64,000 nucleotides of DNA from Ovis canadensis (Eukaryota; Chordata; Mammalia; Artiodactyla; Bovidae), in the NCBI RefSeq assembly GCF_042477335.2, contig NC_091245.1:87520501-87584500 (forward strand). Direction: 5' to 3'. The first letter of the stretch is position 1, and each line of letters opens with the position of its first letter. Under the pieces are notes generated by a model, which saw only the letters and a program-made list of their open reading frames with translations, was not told the origin of the DNA and ran no database searches. A program made the translations under genes and the position numbers. Below are positions 60,661 to 64,000 of this stretch, piece after piece.

Positions 60661-61879
60661 GCAGGCTGTGCTGGGCTCCCGGTCAGAGTGTCTGGATTCT
60701 ATGGGGAGCAGTCAGTGGCTCTCCGTTTCCTGTGTGGAAGAGAGAAGCTCAGGTCCTTTTGTTGTCTGGGCTCAGAGCTCTGGAGAGTGCGGAGGAAGCA
60801 GAAATCTCAGGAGTTTGGATGTGGCTGGTATTAGTTGAGTTGAGACACAGTAAGAGTGATGTTAGGTATCAAAGACATAATGTTTTTTCCTGATCACCCA
60901 AGGACCCTGCGGCTTATTGGCTCCCTCTCTGGGGTTGTACTGAGATTTCCAAGAATGTAATTGGTTCTGGGATTTTCTTCCATAGGTAGGTGCCTTCTTG
61001 GGAAGATTTTATCTTGTCTCTATAGTAGGCAGTTTCCTTCCCTCTCTTTCCTTCTTCCAGTTACTCATAATTCTATCTCAGAGATGGGATGATCCATTCA
61101 TTTTAAGTCACATTCACTGATCTGACCCTGTCTTCTGTATGAGGCACTGTGTCAGGCACAGGAGGGGTACAGAAGTCACACAATCCTGGAGTCCTAACTG
61201 GGGCTCAGTGCAGCTGGAGAACTTCAGGAACCCTGAAGCTGTGTGGTATGGGTGGAGCCCCCTTGGTTCCGGAGGAGCACAGCCTGACCTCACCTTCCAG
61301 CTCATCGTCACCCTCAGTCAACAACTGATAATTGGAGAGCAACAAAGAATTGAGATGAGTGCCTGGGAAGGAAGACTGGGACAGATGTGGACTGCAGTGT
61401 GTGGCTTGTAGGGCCCTGGGCTGTGGGGTACAGTCAGCCCTAGGTCTGGGACTCCTGGGAACTCTGCGGCACTGTCTGTCTTGAGAAGATGGTGCACAGG
61501 TGTATCTGAGTGTCTCACTGCCTGGGTAGCTGTAGCAGGACTGGGGATGAGGTAGGTCGGGGCCCAGTGAGAGTAGGCTCAGGTCCCAGGCCAGGAGTTG
61601 GATTCTGTCCTTTAAGTGGAATAATTAGAGCCTGGTCTTGCTGTTTCTCACCCTTCTATCGCCTTTCTTCTGGGTTTTGCTGAGTCATTGGGTGAGATCT
61701 GGTCTCTTCTGCAAGCTGCTCATGTATTTTCTGAGGCTGTTGTGCTAGGGGTCCCTCTGTGGGCAAAGCCTGGAGTCTCCCTCTGTGAAAGAACCAAGTT
61801 TGTGTGCAGGGGGAAAGACAAGCCCTCCTGTAGGGAAATGGGGGAAGGGAGTGCTTTGTCAAGAGCACAGAGTTGAAGA

Positions 61880-61975
61880 GAGAGCCAGGCTGAGTTCCAC
61901 GCTATCACTTATTAGCGGCTTGAACGTGAGGAAGGTGCTTAACCTCTGTGATCCCGTTTCCCCCCAGATAAGGAC
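61880..61975 (+). repeat. MIR fragment in intron 7
   Basis: ATCACTTATTAGCGGCTTG, GTGCTTAACCTCTGTGATCC and CCAGATAAGGAC follow MIR. Confidence 0.62.
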
Positions 61976-62018
61976 ACACTAGAACCACTCTTAGGCTACT
62001 TCTGTGGAGGTTCTCGAT

Positions 62019-64000
62019 TCAGTTCAGTTCAGTTCATTCGCTCAGTCGTGTCCGACTCTTTGCGACCCCATGAATTGTAGCACACCAAGCCTCCCTGCCT
62101 GTCACCAACTCCCGGAGTTCACTCAGACTCACGTCCATCGAGTCGGTGATACCATCCAGCCATCTCATCCTCTGTCATCTCCTTCTCCTCCTGCCCTCAA
62201 TCCCTCCCAGCATCAGAGTCTTTTCCAATGAGTCAACTCTTCGCATGAGGTGCCAAAGTACTGGAGTTTCAGCTTTAGCATCATTCCTTCCAAACAAATC
62301 CCAGGGCTGATCTCCTTCAGAATGGACTGGTTGGATCTCCTTGAAGTCCAAGGGACTCTCAAGAGTCTTCTCCAACACCACAGTTCAAAAGCATCAATTC
62401 TTCGGTGCTCAGCCTTCTTCACAGTCCAACTCTCACATCCATATATGACCACTGAGAAAACCATAGCCTTGACTAGACAGACCTTAGTCAGCAAAGTAAT
62501 GTCTCTGCTTTTGAATATGCTTTCTAGGTTGGTCATAGCTTTCCTTCCAAGGAGGAAGTGTCTTTTAATTTCATGGCTGCAATCACCATCTGCAGTGATT
62601 TTGGAGCCCCCAAAAATAAAGTCTGACACTGTTTCCACTGTTTCCCCATCTATTTTCCATGAAGTGATGGGACCGGATGCCATGATCTTCGTTTTCTGAA
62701 TGTTGAGCTTTAAGCCAACTTTTTCACTCTCCTCTTTCACTGTCATCAAGAGGCTCTTTAGTTCCTCTTCACTTTCTGCCATAAGGGTGGTGTCATCTGC
62801 ATATCTGAGGTGATTGATATTTCTCCCGGCAATCTTGATTCCAGCTTGTGTTTCGTCCAGTCCAGCGTTTCTCATGATGTACTCTGCATAGAAGTTAAAT
62901 AAGCAGGGTGACAATATACAGCCTTGACGCACTCCTTTTCCTATTTGGAACCAGTCTGTTGTTCCATGCCCAGTTCTAACTGTTGCTTCCTGACCTGCAT
63001 ACAGATTTCTCAAGAGGCAGGTCAGGTGGTCTGGTATTCCCATCTCTCTCAGAATTTTCCACAGTTTATTGTGATCCACACAGTCAAAGGCTTTGGCATA
63101 GTCAATAAAGCAGAAATAGATGTTTTTCTGGAACTCTCTTGCTTTTTCCATGATCCAGTGGATGTTGGCAATTTGATCTCTGGTTCCTCTTCCTTTTCTA
63201 AGACCAACTTGAACATTAGGAAGTTCACAGTTCATGTATTGTTGAAGCCTAGTGGAGAATTTTGAGCATTACTTTACTAGCATGTGAGATGAGTGCAATT
63301 GTGTGGTAGTTTGAGCATTCTCTGGCATTGCCTTTCTTTGGGATTGGAATGAAAACTGACCTTTTCCAGTCCTGTGGCCACTGCTGAGTTTTCCAAATTT
63401 GCTGACATATTGAGTGCAGCACTTTCACAGCATCATCTTTCAGGATTTGAAACAGCTCAACTGGAATTCCATCACCTCCACTAGCTTTGTTCGTAGTGAT
63501 GCTTTCTAAGGCCCACTTGACTTCACATTCCAGGATGTCTGGCTCTAGATGAGTGATTACACCATCATGATTATCCGGGTCGTGAAGATCTTTTTTGTAC
63601 AGTTCTTCTGTGTATTCTTGCTACCTCTTCTGAATATCTTCTGCTTCTGTTAGGTCCATACCATTTCTGTCCTTTATCGAGCCCATCTTTGCATGAAATG
63701 TTCTCTTGGTATCTCTAATTTTCTTGAAGAGATCTCTAGTTTTTCCCATTCTGTTCTTTTCCTCTATTTCTTTGCATTGATCACTGAAGAAGGCTTTCTT
63801 ATCTCTTCTTGCTATTCTTTGGAACTCTGCATTCAGATGCTTATATCTTTCCTTTTCTCCTTTGCTTTTTGCTTCTCTTCTTTTCACAGCTATTTGTAAG
63901 GCCTCCCCAGACAGCCATTTTGCTTTTTTGCATTTCTTTTCCATGGGGATGGTCTTGATCCCTGTCTCCTGTACAATGTCACGAACCTCATTCTATAGTT
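62019..64000 (-). mobile_element. BovB LINE, antisense, in GSTM intron 7, running off the window
   Basis: The 3' tail (ATTCAGTTCAGTTCAGTTC) is at the left and the element extends toward its 5' end at 64000. A 340-codon open frame (63235-62213) keeps the reverse transcriptase palm with GGDGIP upstream of the break, IYFCFIDYAKAFDCVDHNKL, QGCILSPCLFNFYAEYI and HLRYADDTTLMAESEEELKS. A small deletion near 63250 breaks the frame; further upstream another frame (63944-63621) carries the linker region. It is the least decayed BovB here. Confidence 0.94.

Larger units (their letters stand above)
60397..62018. other. GSTM intron 7, proximal part
   Basis: It contains MIR pieces. No match to GSTM exon 8 (expected to begin GL(K/E)KISAYMKSSRF) was seen. 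Confidence 0.6.

Overview
This window is nuclear DNA from a ruminant, most likely a bovid. The evidence is the dense set of BovB (RTE-clade) LINEs, Bov-tA and Bov-A2 SINEs and CHR-type tRNA SINEs, alongside intron-containing mammalian genes. Both genes lie on the + strand in the order AMPD2 then a mu-class glutathione S-transferase, the same order as AMPD2-GSTM4 on human chromosome 1p13.3.

Positions 1-3740 hold the last nine coding exons and the 3' UTR of AMPD2 (AMP deaminase 2). All exon joins keep frame and use GT/AG splice sites, and the active-site motifs HCGE, SHG and STDDP are intact. A Bov-tA SINE sits in the last intron. Positions about 57.2-64.0 kb hold a CpG-rich promoter and coding exons 1-7 (189 codons) of a GSTM gene. 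The final exon is not in the window, because intron 7 runs into a large antisense BovB that continues past the right edge.

The roughly 53 kb between the genes contains no convincing protein-coding gene. It is a layered transposon deposit. Ancient mammalian repeats (MIR, L2, MER5-like, old L1) form the base. A probable decayed LTR element in antisense (about 16.65-26.06 kb) lies over it, and ruminant CHR, Bov-tA, Bov-A2 and BovB copies are nested in these. Many insertions have readable target-site duplications, so the order of events can be worked out. Two BovB copies (23.05-25.76 kb and 50.07-53.19 kb) show 5' inversions that fit twin priming; the second is close to full length. One SINE (17838-18162) is a head-to-tail dimer inserted as a single unit. 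A pair of opposed BovB copies forms an inverted repeat with arms of about 0.95 kb.

No new enzymatic or defence system was found. The noteworthy content is retrotransposition mechanics, nested insertions, long inverted repeats and small perfect hairpins. Repeat family names come from recognising consensus features by eye, not from a database search, and repeat ends without a target-site duplication are accurate only to about 10-30 bases.
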